A DNA stretch of 14,075 nt from CAYFVR01 sp046541515 (GCA_046541515.1 JBKHDD010000128.1:1-14075); one strand, 5' to 3'; counted from the first letter of the stretch, positions 1 through 7,018 are shown. Program-made: numbers and translations. The notes: generated from the sequence alone by a model not told the origin.

Positions 1-56
1 TAAATCATGCCCACAGCCTTGCGCCTTGGCCCTTATCGGTTTTATTTTTACTCTTA

Positions 57-86
57 GGGGCTCGGAATTTGTCAATTTACCGTTTT
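57..86 (+). repeat. Left terminal inverted repeat of the MITE-like element
   Basis: Begins GGGGCTCGG at the break in the DUF4160 frame and ends TACCGTTTT. It agrees with the reverse complement of 175-204 at 20 of 30 positions without gaps. The match is strongest at the outer tip and the inner 9 bp, the usual pattern for transposase cleavage and binding sites. Confidence 0.75.
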
Positions 87-120
87 CATCCCAATGCCGT
101 TTTTTGACGGAATCGGGTAG

Positions 121-139
121 GGGCGAATTGCATTCGCCC
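121..139. repeat. Perfect internal hairpin of the MITE-like element
   Basis: GGGCGAAT (121-128) and ATTCGCCC (132-139) are perfect inverse copies around a 3-nt loop. It sits near the middle of the element, next to a weaker hairpin of TTGTGCAATC (140-149) with GATTGAGCAA (156-165), 8 of 10 paired. Short GGGCG-type palindromes are dispersed in many bacterial genomes, so this may be a separate repeat that became part of the element. Confidence 0.7.
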
Positions 140-174
140 TTGTGCAATCTGACACGATTGAGCAATGGAAATCC

Positions 175-204
175 AAAACGGTATTTCAGCTACTGCTGAG
201 TCCC
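175..204 (-). repeat. Right terminal inverted repeat of the MITE-like element
   Basis: Read on the - strand it begins GGGACTCAG and ends TACCGTTTT, mirroring 57-86. The following TTA (205-207) copies the TTA before the left end. Confidence 0.75.
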
Positions 205-235
205 TTACGATTGTGAAGAGCCCCGTCACATACAT

Positions 236-682
236 GTGGATCGGGAACGAATGAGCGTAAAATTCTGGCTGGATCCGGATATTGCTCTCGCAACCAATCT
301 TGGCTATGGCCGAAAAGAATTACGGAAAATTGAACGAATGTCTCGGGAGAATGTGGAGGATTTGAGAAATGCATGGGCCGCTTTTGCGGCCAAGCGAATT
401 GAAGTTCAACGAATTATTGGCGTGGCGGTAACCGAGGATACGTTGACCGTGGACTTGGAAGACGGCCGAACGCTCTCCGTTCCCATCGGTTGGTATCCCC
501 GGTTGGCCTATGGAACGCCGGAAGAACGAAATCGTTTCGAAATCGGCGGTGGTGGTTACGGTATCCACTGGCCGGACTTGGACGAGGACATCGGCGTCGA
601 GGGGCTTCTTCTGGGCAAACAATCCATGGAAAGCCCCGCGTCCTTGGAAGCGTGGCTCCGGTCTCGAAAGCAAGCATCCTAA
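236..682 (+). CDS. Surviving 3' ORF: partial DUF4160 plus complete DUF2442
   Basis: This is the part of the broken gene that is still open. The first possible starts are GTG 236 (148 aa) and ATG 251 (143 aa); neither has a convincing Shine-Dalgarno sequence, because both were internal codons of the parent gene. The product would lack the first 26 residues of DUF4160 but keep its C-terminal half (to about residue 53) and the whole DUF2442 region (about 54-135: VTEDTLTVDLEDGR, VPIGWYPRL, IHWPDLDEDIGVEGLL). DUF2442 proteins exist alone, so this fragment could fold if translated, but expression is doubtful. Automatic annotation would probably call it an intact DUF2442 protein and miss the damage upstream. 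Confidence 0.6.
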   Translation: MDRERMSVKFWLDPDIALATNLGYGRKELRKIERMSRENVEDLRNAWAAFAAKRIEVQRIIGVAVTEDTLTVDLEDGRTLSVPIGWYPRLAYGTPEERNRFEIGGGGYGIHWPDLDEDIGVEGLLLGKQSMESPASLEAWLRSRKQAS

Positions 683-1088
683 CGTTTTCATGTACCGAAT
701 CCACCGCTATCCGCCTTCTCCAGTTCCATAATCTTGGATAAAGCTTTCTCCCCAATCCCGCCCAATGGCAATCCCTCCCGACCGGACGTTCGGTCGAATT
801 CTCGCGGTCGGACGGACCTATGGCGCCGTTCATTTTCCCATAATGCGTTGGGATGCAACGAGCCAAATCGAAAAAGGTTGACATCCAAGGCTTGGAATGA
901 TGAATCCGGTACTTCGGAAGGGGCGCGGTTTCCACGCCTCCATTGTCCAACGGCGTCGCGATTCGGGGGGAAGCGGCGGTCGACGGCGACATCATCGGTT
1001 CATTGCCTCATCTCGCTCGGGATGCGGGGCTTTTTTACATCTCTCCCGCACGCCATCGCGCCGAATTCCTTTTCGCCTCCGGTAACGG

Positions 1089-1117
1089 TTGACAAGTGAA
1101 GCTTCGTTCATTAAATT
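1089..1117 (+). promoter_or_regulatory. Sigma-70-type promoter candidate for the helicase unit
   Basis: A perfect -35 box TTGACA (1089-1094), a 17-bp spacer, and TAAATT (1112-1117, 4 of 6 to TATAAT). The surroundings are AT-rich compared with the rest of the window. Transcription would start near 1124 and leave a leader of about 190 nt before the ATG at 1318. A second weak -10 (TATAAC, 1186-1191) has no -35 partner. Confidence 0.5.
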
Positions 1118-1188
1118 CTCCCATTTGTTCGTCCGGTTTGGGCGAAAATCGTTCAAAAACAAAATAAAATCAAAATCGTAATGGCTAT

Positions 1189-1261
1189 AACATCGCCGGC
1201 TTGTCATCCGGGAGCGACGATCGCCGCGCAGTTTCGCGGGGATGGCCGACGCGGCGATGTT
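1189..1261 (+). other. Foldable leader with three nested stems
   Basis: Three perfect inverse pairs are nested: AACATCGCCG (1189-1198) with CGGCGATGTT (1252-1261), CATCC (1205-1209) with GGATG (1240-1244), and CCGCG (1224-1228) with CGCGG (1235-1239). It lies between the promoter candidate and the ribosome site of the 1318 gene, so it would be in its 5' untranslated region. No known riboswitch class was recognised. It could be a regulatory leader, a processing site or chance in GC-rich DNA. Confidence 0.4.
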
Positions 1262-1317
1262 CGCACATACATCGGGGAAGCAGTCCAACTTTTTTCGGGG
1301 AGGAAGAGGACAACGTC

Positions 1318-1899
1318 ATGAACGAATTTCTGAAGAGCATGCGGGCCAACAAGGAGAAGCAGCGTCGCCGGGGGTACAATCAATATTCCCAGGGAGGCAA
1401 TCCGCAGTATCGAAACGAAAACCCGCAATTTCGGAAAGACAACGGAAACGTGAAAAAGGGGAACGGCCATTCCCTGCCGTCGGACCGGGTGGCGGAGTTG
1501 TTGAACGAAACGTTGCCCACCCTCAAATCGCTGATGGAAACGCTGACCGAGCATCAGCGCAGCATCATCGACACCGGAGAGCGCCGGGCCGACGCCGAAG
1601 AACGCCGCGCCCGGGCCATGGAAAGCATCGCGGAGTCGCTGCAATATTTGATGGGGGCGGGCGCTCTGTCGCTTCCGGAGACCGCCGAACGGCCCGTGGA
1701 AGTTCGCCCGGCCCTGACCGCCAACGCGAATCGACCCGACCGGGACTCGGTGCTTTCCATCATCTTTTCCATGCGGGACGAGGGCGCCACCTACGGGCAG
1801 ATCGCCGGCCATCTGGATTCCCTTCACATTCCGACCTTTTCCGGCAAGGGACGCTGGCACGCCCAGACGGTCCACCGGGTCTGCAAAAACCGAAGCTGA
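1318..1899 (+). CDS. Hypothetical protein with recombinase-like C-terminal tail
   Basis: 193 aa. I chose ATG 1318 because AAGAGG lies about 8 nt upstream and the in-frame extension to 1201 has unnatural composition. Residues 10-50 are rich in Asn, Gln, Arg and Gly and probably disordered. Residues 55-112 are a charged helical, likely coiled-coil stretch (ERRADAEERRARAMESIAES). Residues 143-193 (RDEGATYGQIAGHLDSLHIP, then TFSGKGRWHAQTVHRVCKN) resemble the end of the 'recombinase' domain (PF07508) of large serine recombinases, which recognises DNA through a turn of the form GIPT..GK.W...TV..IL.N. No serine-recombinase catalytic domain is present, so it is not itself a recombinase. It lies 57 bp before the helicase gene and is probably co-transcribed. 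A DNA-binding partner is an inference; the function is unknown. Confidence 0.82.
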   Translation: MNEFLKSMRANKEKQRRRGYNQYSQGGNPQYRNENPQFRKDNGNVKKGNGHSLPSDRVAELLNETLPTLKSLMETLTEHQRSIIDTGERRADAEERRARAMESIAESLQYLMGAGALSLPETAERPVEVRPALTANANRPDRDSVLSIIFSMRDEGATYGQIAGHLDSLHIPTFSGKGRWHAQTVHRVCKNRS

Positions 1900-1956
1900 G
1901 CCGTTCGTCCGGGGCCGGGCCCTCGCGGCGCGGCCCCGGAGACGGGAAAGAGATTT

Positions 1957-3807
1957 ATGGAGCTGTCCGAACCACAAAAGGCGGCGGTCGCGCACCTTTC
2001 GGGGCCGGCGCTGGTCGTCGCCGGGGCGGGGTCCGGCAAGACCCGCACCCTGACCGCCAAAATCGACCACCTGATCCGCAACGGCTACGAGCCGGAGCGG
2101 ATTCTGGCCATCACCTTCACCAACAAGGCCGCCGAGGAGATGAAGACGCGCCTGCGGACCCTGACGGGGCTGCCGGGGGAGCGTTTTCCATGGGTCCGGA
2201 CCTTCCATTCCGCCTGCTACCGCATTTTGCGCGCCCACGGCGACCGGCTGGGATACCGGCGGCCCATCCAGATTTACGGGGCCTACGCCCAGAAAAAGCT
2301 GATCACCGATCTGCTCCTCCGGTTCAACACCGACAAGAAACACGCCGCTCCGGCGATGTACATGATCTCCGCCGCGAAAAACAGCGGGACGCCGGAAACC
2401 TATTTCAACGGGGCGCGGAAAATCGGCCGGGTCCGTCCGCTGGACCTCTACGCGGCCTACGAGCGGGAGCTGATGGCCCGCAACGCCGTGGACTTCGACA
2501 ACATCCTCCTGCGCACCCGCGATTTGCTCCGGGACCACGACGATCTCCGCGATAAATATCGGGAGAAATTTCGCTACATCCTGGTGGACGAGTACCAGGA
2601 CTCCAACGATCTTCAGGAGGAGCTGACTCGGTTGCTGGTCACCAACGGAAATCTCTTCTGCGTGGGGGACGACTGGCAGGCGATTTACGGCTTCCGGGGC
2701 AGCAACGTCCGCCATTTTCTCTCCTTCGAGAAGATTTACCGCGACGCCCGCCTCTTTCGGCTGGAGGAAAACTACCGCAGCGCCGACGAGATCGTCCAGG
2801 CCGCCAACGCCGTGATCGACAAGAACGAGGCCAAGGTGGACAAGGCCTGTTTTTCCCGCAAGCGGGGCGGGCTGGTGGAGCTGCACGATTTTTTCAACGA
2901 GGACCAGGAGGCGGAATGGGTGGCGCGGAAGATCGCCGTGCTTAAAAAAGGCGGGGTTCCCCTTTCCGGGATGGCGGTGCTGTACCGGACCAAGTTCTGC
3001 TCCCTGGCCTTTGAAAAAGCCTTCCGGCGCAAGGGCATTCCCTACACCATGCTGGGCGGCGCCGGCTTTTTCGAGCGGAAGGAGATTCTGGACGTCAACT
3101 CCTACCTGGCCGCGGCCGTGTTTCCCAAGGACGACGTGGCCTTCGATCGCATTCTAAACATTCCCAAGCGGGGCGTCGGCCCCAAAATGGTGGACCGGAT
3201 TTTGGACGCGCGCGTCGGCGGGACGAGCTTTCAGGACGCGGCCCGGAAGGTGGTGTCGGAGCGGGTGCTGACGCCCAAAGTTCACAAGGCGCTGGACCTG
3301 CTGCTGCGGACTTTGGACGAAATCCGGGAGATGAAGCCGGCCGCGGCCATCCAGACGGTGATGGACCGGTTCGCCTATATGGACTATCTCCGGGGCTACG
3401 CCAAAACCAAGGAGGACTTCACCGCCCGGGAGGAGAACCTGGACCAGCTCAAATACACGGCGGGCGGCCACGACCGGCTGGAGGACTACCTGGAGGAGGC
3501 GGCGCTGATCAACGAGGACCGGGAGGACGAGGACGAAGGCGGCGGAGGCGTGCGCATGGCCACGGTCCACGCCAGCAAGGGGCTGGAGTTTCACGCCGTT
3601 TTCGTGGTGGGTTGCGAGGAAAACCTGTTTCCCCACTGGAGATCCATGGAGCGGCCGGGCGACATGCAGGAGGAGCGGCGGCTGATGTACGTGGCCATGA
3701 CCCGGGCCGAGAAAATGCTCTACCTCACCCGGGCCGATTTCCGCCGGGGCCAGTCCAACCCGCCCAGCCGGTTCTGGGACGAGGTGGAGGCGGCGCTGGA
3801 AGCCTGA
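1957..3807 (+). CDS. UvrD/Rep/PcrA-family superfamily 1 DNA helicase
   Basis: 616 aa; ATP-dependent 3'-5' DNA helicase. All SF1A motifs are present in order: Q-motif region (LSEPQKAAV, 3-11), Walker A AGAGSGKT (22-29), Ia ITFTNKAAEEMK (52-63), Ib RTFHS (81-85), Walker B VDEYQDSN (210-217), III CVGDDWQAIYGFRGS (235-249), IV EENYRS (270-275), V VHASKGLEFH (537-546) and VI MYVAMTRAEKMLYLT (577-591). It is shorter than UvrD or PcrA (about 720 aa), ending soon after motif VI, so the usual C-terminal extension is missing. Motif III has GDDWQ rather than the common GDDDQ, a variant I associate with UvrD relatives other than housekeeping UvrD. Weak ribosome site (gggaaagag) before ATG 1957. Likely roles are repair or replication-fork restart; the exact subfamily is open. 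Confidence 0.93.
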   Translation: MELSEPQKAAVAHLSGPALVVAGAGSGKTRTLTAKIDHLIRNGYEPERILAITFTNKAAEEMKTRLRTLTGLPGERFPWVRTFHSACYRILRAHGDRLGYRRPIQIYGAYAQKKLITDLLLRFNTDKKHAAPAMYMISAAKNSGTPETYFNGARKIGRVRPLDLYAAYERELMARNAVDFDNILLRTRDLLRDHDDLRDKYREKFRYILVDEYQDSNDLQEELTRLLVTNGNLFCVGDDWQAIYGFRGSNVRHFLSFEKIYRDARLFRLEENYRSADEIVQAANAVIDKNEAKVDKACFSRKRGGLVELHDFFNEDQEAEWVARKIAVLKKGGVPLSGMAVLYRTKFCSLAFEKAFRRKGIPYTMLGGAGFFERKEILDVNSYLAAAVFPKDDVAFDRILNIPKRGVGPKMVDRILDARVGGTSFQDAARKVVSERVLTPKVHKALDLLLRTLDEIREMKPAAAIQTVMDRFAYMDYLRGYAKTKEDFTAREENLDQLKYTAGGHDRLEDYLEEAALINEDREDEDEGGGGVRMATVHASKGLEFHAVFVVGCEENLFPHWRSMERPGDMQEERRLMYVAMTRAEKMLYLTRADFRRGQSNPPSRFWDEVEAALEA

Positions 3808-3831
3808 ATTCGGGGCACGGCGACATCCCCA

Positions 3832-3880
3832 ACGACGAAGGCCGGCGGAGATTCCGTCGGCCTTCGTCGTTTGCGTTTGG
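3832..3880 (+). terminator. Rho-independent terminator after the helicase gene
   Basis: ACGACGAAGGCCG (3832-3844) pairs perfectly with CGGCCTTCGTCGT (3858-3870). Four more pairs, one of them G-U, extend the stem to 17 bp around a 5-nt loop AGATT. TTTGCGTTT follows on the + strand. It lies 25 bp after the helicase stop and between convergent genes, so it may also stop kinase transcripts from the other side, though that side lacks a T-run. Confidence 0.85.
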
Positions 3881-3943
3881 CTTCCCGGCGTTTCGGGCGG
3901 TCCGGCCGGGAAAAGGGCGGAAACCCGAAGCGGCCTCGGGGAA

Positions 3944-5674
3944 TCAGTCGATTTTCCACTCGGCCCGGATGACCGTTCCCTGGCCCGGCGCGGACCGAAT
4001 CTCGAAGCGGCCCCCGGCCAGTTCGGTCCGTTCCTTCATGCTGGAGAGGCCCAGCCCGCCCTGGCGAAACCCCTTTTGCAGAGCCTCCGCCACGTCGAAT
4101 CCGCCGCCGTTGTCGGCGAGGGTCAGGGCGATCCGGCCATCGCTTTCGGTCAGTTCCAGGCGGACCCGGTCTCCTTCGCTGTGTTTGGCGGCGTTGTTGA
4201 CCGCCTCCTGCACCACCCGGAAAATGAGCAGCTTGAGATTTCGGGGAACGGAGGCCTCGCCGATGTCCAAGTTGTGATCGATTTGCATCCGGGGTTGGAC
4301 CGATTCGAAATCCCGGCAGAAGCTTCGGATGGCCGGCAGGAGGCCCAGGTCGTCCAGTACGGAGGGATGGAGATTCCGCGAGATGCTCTGGGTCTCGCGG
4401 ATGACGCACTTGAGCCGGTCCACCAGACGGACCAGCAGGGGGGTTTCTTCCATCTGGCGCATGGCCGTTTCCAGGCCGAACTTTACCGCCGTCAGGCCGG
4501 CGCCCACGCTGTCGTGCAGCTCCTGGGCGATCCGGCGTCGCTCTTCGTCCTGGGCGGCCACCAGCTTCTCCGAGACCTGGCGGAGCCGTTCCCGGGAGGT
4601 GTGGAGTTCGGCCTCGGAACGCTTTTGGGCGGAGATGTCCATCACCGACGCCAGACGCCCGGAAATGTTTCCGGAACCGTCCGCCAGGTCGGTGATGAAT
4701 ACCAACCCCCAGAACACGGTCCCATCCCGTCGCTGGAACTGAAACTCCACCCCGTGAAGCGGTTCCGAATTCCGGAGAATTTTTAGGCGGGGGTTCTCGA
4801 AGGTCCGGCCCTGGCCATCCGGCCAGAAGGGGAAGGGCGGTTTCCGGCCCAGCAGCGATCCGGCGGGCCAGCCCACCATTTCGCAGAAGGAGCGGTTTAC
4901 GTAGATCAGCGCTCCGGACAGATCGCAGGCCAGAATGCCCGAGGGAACCGTTTCCTCGATGGTGCGGCGAAAGGCATGCTCCATCCGAAGCTGCCGTTCG
5001 ATTTGCATCCGGTTTTCGACCTGGCCCTTCAGGGCGTCGTTGGCCCGTTGGAGTTCCGTCGTCCGTTCCTGGACCCGGGCCTCCAGCTCGGCCTCCACCG
5101 CCTTCTGGTCGGAAATGTCGGTAATGGCCATCCGCAATTGAAGACTGGCCCCGGTTTCGTCGGGCACCCCGGCGGTGTGGACGCGCGCCGGAAAAACCGT
5201 GTCGTCCATCCGATGAAACAGGAGTTCGCAGGTTCGCTTGCGCCGGATTTTGACGACCTCCCGGCAATGGCGATAGAAGGTGTCGTGGTTGCCGGGCTGA
5301 ATCAGGGTGTAGATGTTCATGCGGAGCAACCGCTCCCGGGGCTGGCCCAGAAGGTCCACCGCCGCGTGATTCACGTCCAGGATGCCGCCTTCATGATCCA
5401 AATTGATGAAGGCCACCGGCGCCTGATCGTACAAATCCCGGTACAGCTCGGCGGAGGTCTGGAGCCGCACCTGGGTGCGGAGCAACTCTTCGTTCTGCAT
5501 CTCCAGCTCGATCTGATAAATCTGAAGCTCCTGGATGAGCCGCCGGGCATCCCGGCTTTCCAGCCGCTCCGGAACCGGGCCTTTTTCCAGGAGAATGGCC
5601 CGGGCGCGCGCCTTCAGTTCCCGCAGTCGTTCGGGAGGGATGGGTTGGGTTTTATTGGGCGGGGATTCGGGCAT
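3944..5674 (-). CDS. PAS-domain sensor histidine kinase, HisKA_3 (NarX/DegS) type
   Basis: 576 aa from ATG 5672-5674, chosen because GGAGG sits 6 nt upstream; an in-frame ATG at 5710 adds 12 residues but has no ribosome site. It phosphorylates itself on His and passes the phosphate to the adjacent regulator. Order: charged N-terminal helix; PAS 1 (about 78-190, ends MAITDISDQK); coiled coil (about 192-230); PAS 2 (about 235-353, ends VMDISAQK); H-box RRIAQELHDSVG with phospho-acceptor His387; ATPase domain with N-box QEAVNNAAKH (489-498), G1 DNGGGF (521-526) and G2 GGLGLSSM (539-546). No signal peptide or membrane segment is seen, so it should sense a cytoplasmic cue through the PAS domains; the ligand is unknown. 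It lies 42 bp after the regulator gene in the same unit. Confidence 0.93.
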   Translation of the reverse strand: MPESPPNKTQPIPPERLRELKARARAILLEKGPVPERLESRDARRLIQELQIYQIELEMQNEELLRTQVRLQTSAELYRDLYDQAPVAFINLDHEGGILDVNHAAVDLLGQPRERLLRMNIYTLIQPGNHDTFYRHCREVVKIRRKRTCELLFHRMDDTVFPARVHTAGVPDETGASLQLRMAITDISDQKAVEAELEARVQERTTELQRANDALKGQVENRMQIERQLRMEHAFRRTIEETVPSGILACDLSGALIYVNRSFCEMVGWPAGSLLGRKPPFPFWPDGQGRTFENPRLKILRNSEPLHGVEFQFQRRDGTVFWGLVFITDLADGSGNISGRLASVMDISAQKRSEAELHTSRERLRQVSEKLVAAQDEERRRIAQELHDSVGAGLTAVKFGLETAMRQMEETPLLVRLVDRLKCVIRETQSISRNLHPSVLDDLGLLPAIRSFCRDFESVQPRMQIDHNLDIGEASVPRNLKLLIFRVVQEAVNNAAKHSEGDRVRLELTESDGRIALTLADNGGGFDVAEALQKGFRQGGLGLSSMKERTELAGGRFEIRSAPGQGTVIRAEWKID

Positions 5675-5680
5675 CCGGTC

Positions 5681-5685
5681 CCTCC
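5681..5685 (-). promoter_or_regulatory. Shine-Dalgarno site fixing the kinase start
   Basis: On the - strand GGAGG is followed by 6 nt (GACCGG) and ATG at 5674. The longer start at 5710 lies 6 nt after the regulator's stop and has no such site. Confidence 0.75.
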
Positions 5686-5716
5686 GATCCGCGGGGTTCC
5701 GGCATGTCATGGCGCA

Positions 5717-6367
5717 TCAGGTGGTAACCAGTCCCTTTTCGATGGCGAAGGCGGTGAGCCGGGCGGCGTTGTGGATATCCAGTTTTTTCATCAGATTGGC
5801 CCGGTGTTTGTCCACGGTTTTCACGCTGATGCACAGGTAGTCCGCGATTTCGTTGTTGGTGTGTCCCTCCCCGATCAGCTTGAGGATCTCCTTTTCCCGC
5901 TGGGTCAGCGACTCCCAGGAGGACTGGCTTTTCAGCTCTTTTCGGCCCTCCAGATAGCCTTCCAGAACCTTTTCGGAGATGTCGGGACTCAGGTAGGTTT
6001 TGCCGGTCAGGACGTTTTGGATCGCGGTCTGAAGTTCGTCGTAATTGGCGTATTTCAGGCAGTATCCGTCCGCGCCGGAACGAAAGGTCTCCAGAATGTA
6101 TTCCTCGGATTTGTGGACGGTGAGCACCAGAATTCGGGTGTCGGGAAAACGGCTTTTGATGTCCTTGATGGCGGCGATGCCGTTCATCTTGGGCATGGAA
6201 AGATCCAGGAGCAACAGGTCGGGCTGGTGTTGTTCCACTTTCCGAATGGCCATCAGTCCGTCTTCGGCCTCCGCCACCACGTCCAAGTCATTGGCTTCCA
6301 GAAGCGTGCTCAGGCCTTCCCGTAAAATGGTGTGATCTTCGGCGATGACCACCGTTTTCTTTTTCAT
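5717..6367 (-). CDS. NarL/FixJ-family response regulator
   Basis: 216 aa; a phosphorylation-controlled transcription factor. The receiver domain (about 4-120) has the acidic pair E10-D11, phospho-acceptor D55 in LLLLDLSMPKMNG, a switch Thr in VLTVHKSEEY and a Lys in GYCLKYANYDEL. The LuxR-type helix-turn-helix (about 152-205) reads SLTQREKEILKLIGEGHTNN then EIADYLCISVKTVDKHRANL. Ribosome sites GGAAGG and GAGGG precede ATG 6367. It is the first gene of a two-gene unit with the kinase at 3944-5674, the normal partner for this kinase class. Its targets are not visible here; the divergent DUF488 gene is the nearest downstream of its promoter region. Confidence 0.95.
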   Translation of the reverse strand: MKKKTVVIAEDHTILREGLSTLLEANDLDVVAEAEDGLMAIRKVEQHQPDLLLLDLSMPKMNGIAAIKDIKSRFPDTRILVLTVHKSEEYILETFRSGADGYCLKYANYDELQTAIQNVLTGKTYLSPDISEKVLEGYLEGRKELKSQSSWESLTQREKEILKLIGEGHTNNEIADYLCISVKTVDKHRANLMKKLDIHNAARLTAFAIEKGLVTT

Positions 6368-7018
6368 CCCTCGTTCCTTCCATGGGGTAGGGGGCTCTCG
6401 GGTTGGAAAACCTTCGTTTGGTTGCTAAACTGAATTTTAGAAAATTATCACCCGTTGGACCATCAGGCAAGTCATTTCAACGGCCCGGTCAACGGCCCGG
6501 CCGCGGCGCGGCCCGCCGGTTCGGCGGACAATTCCGAAATGGGTGCGGGTTGGTTCTTGGATTGAGCGCGGAATTCTACCGGCCGATGGATCGGATCGGA
6601 ATACGGTCAACTCGGTATTTCCCCTGGCGGGTTGCCGTATTTTTTGAAAAAAGAAGGGAATTCGGACGGGTTGGCACGGGCCCCGACCGGTGCAAGGGGG
6701 GAGAAAGCGGGCCGCCGTGAGACCCATCCGGAATCTCCGTTTTTTTCGCGGCGGAATTGGCCCGGAGAATCGCTCTTTTGGCCAACCGCACATCGGAAGG
6801 GGGAAAAATGGATGCCCTGCACCGATTCATCCGTCGATTCCCGCCCGCCGGGTCGTCGCCGGACGCCCGCGGAGCGACGGGCTTCGGACGAAGATACAGG
6901 GTTTGACTTATTTACCCGCAAACGCTTTTTTGCCATTGTTCCCCTTATCATCGGCGCTCTCTCTGTTCCGTATGAATTTTCCGGGGAATCTGGCTTTTTT
7001 ACCTCAAGGGAGTGCACG
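6368..7018. other. 650-bp divergent intergenic region
   Basis: It separates the response regulator (leftward) from the DUF488 gene (rightward), so it must hold promoters for both. On the - strand, GATAAT just upstream of the regulator (within 6440-6460) could be a -10, but the nearest -35-like TTGCCT is only 15 bp away. Two tandem 12-bp units CAACGGCCCGG(T/C) lie at 6478-6501, and a perfect CCGCCG/CGGCGG hairpin at 6513-6527. Open frames crossing it have no plausible domain or ribosome site. No gene was recognised. Confidence 0.55.

Larger units (their letters stand above)
57..204. mobile_element. MITE-like element inside the DUF4160 domain
   Basis: This 148-bp segment interrupts an otherwise continuous reading frame and is bordered by TTA at 54-56 and 205-207, consistent with a 3-bp target duplication. 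Its two ends, compared as inverted repeats over 30 bp, agree at 20 positions, starting GGG.CTC and ending with a shared 9-bp TACCGTTTT. It contains no open frame of useful length and has two internal hairpins (121-139 and 140-165). Small size, terminal inverted repeats, a target duplication and lack of a transposase together define a non-autonomous element. A TTA duplication would suit families that target TNA, such as the IS1031 group of IS5, but I could not assign a parent. TA instead of TTA cannot be excluded. Confidence 0.82.
7..682 (+). pseudogene. DUF4160-DUF2442 fusion gene split by an insertion
   Basis: An ATG at 7 opens a typical DUF4160 N-terminus (MPTALRLGPYRFYFYS) that stops at TAG 55-57, exactly where foreign DNA begins. 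The match resumes at 208 and reads DCEEPRHIHVDRERMSVKFW, the His-containing core of DUF4160. Removing 57-207 (insert plus one TTA) restores a single frame: codon 17 becomes TAC (Tyr) and the product is about 174 residues. The first 78 or so residues are DUF4160 and the rest is DUF2442 (DGRTLSVPIGWYPRL and IHWPDLDEDIGVEGLL). In other genomes these domains usually sit in two small adjacent genes, often described as toxin-antitoxin-like, with function unproven. The added 151 bp is not a multiple of three and contains stops, so full-length protein cannot be made. The restored frame is seen directly; family identity is from recognition. Confidence 0.85.
683..1317. other. 635-bp stretch without a convincing gene
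   Basis: Open frames here have unnatural composition and no recognisable domain or ribosome site. A perfect 13-bp palindrome TCCAAGGCTTGGA lies at 884-896 directly after a TTGACA (878-883), but no -10 box follows at the right distance. A small hairpin CGACCG/CGGTCG lies at 779-796. The right third carries the promoter-like pair and foldable leader listed separately. It may be decayed coding sequence, but no family was recognised. Confidence 0.6.

Noticed and set aside
878..906. TTGACA followed by a 13-bp palindrome as a promoter/operator
   Set aside because: At 17-bp spacing the -10 position reads TGAATC, a poor match, and no gene follows closely.
734..1099. 121-codon + strand frame between the broken gene and the helicase unit
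   Set aside because: Ser/Arg/Pro-rich, no ribosome site, codon use unlike the neighbours, and overlapped by equally open frames on both strands.
1204..2886. 560-codon open frame on the - strand
   Set aside because: It lies opposite the recombinase-tail protein and the helicase, whose motifs are unmistakable. Its translation is low in Cys/Trp diversity with no domain, as expected of antisense in GC-rich DNA.
3720..5267. 515-codon - strand frame over the kinase
   Set aside because: Same strand but another frame than the kinase; Arg/Pro/Gly-rich translation with no family features.
4976..6325. 449-codon + strand frame opposite the kinase and regulator
   Set aside because: Antisense shadow of two genes with complete catalytic motifs; spans the gap between them without any ribosome site.
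6478..6501. Two 12-bp tandem units as a possible repeat array
   Set aside because: Only two copies, so too little to call a minisatellite, iteron set or CRISPR; kept only as a possible binding site in the intergenic note.
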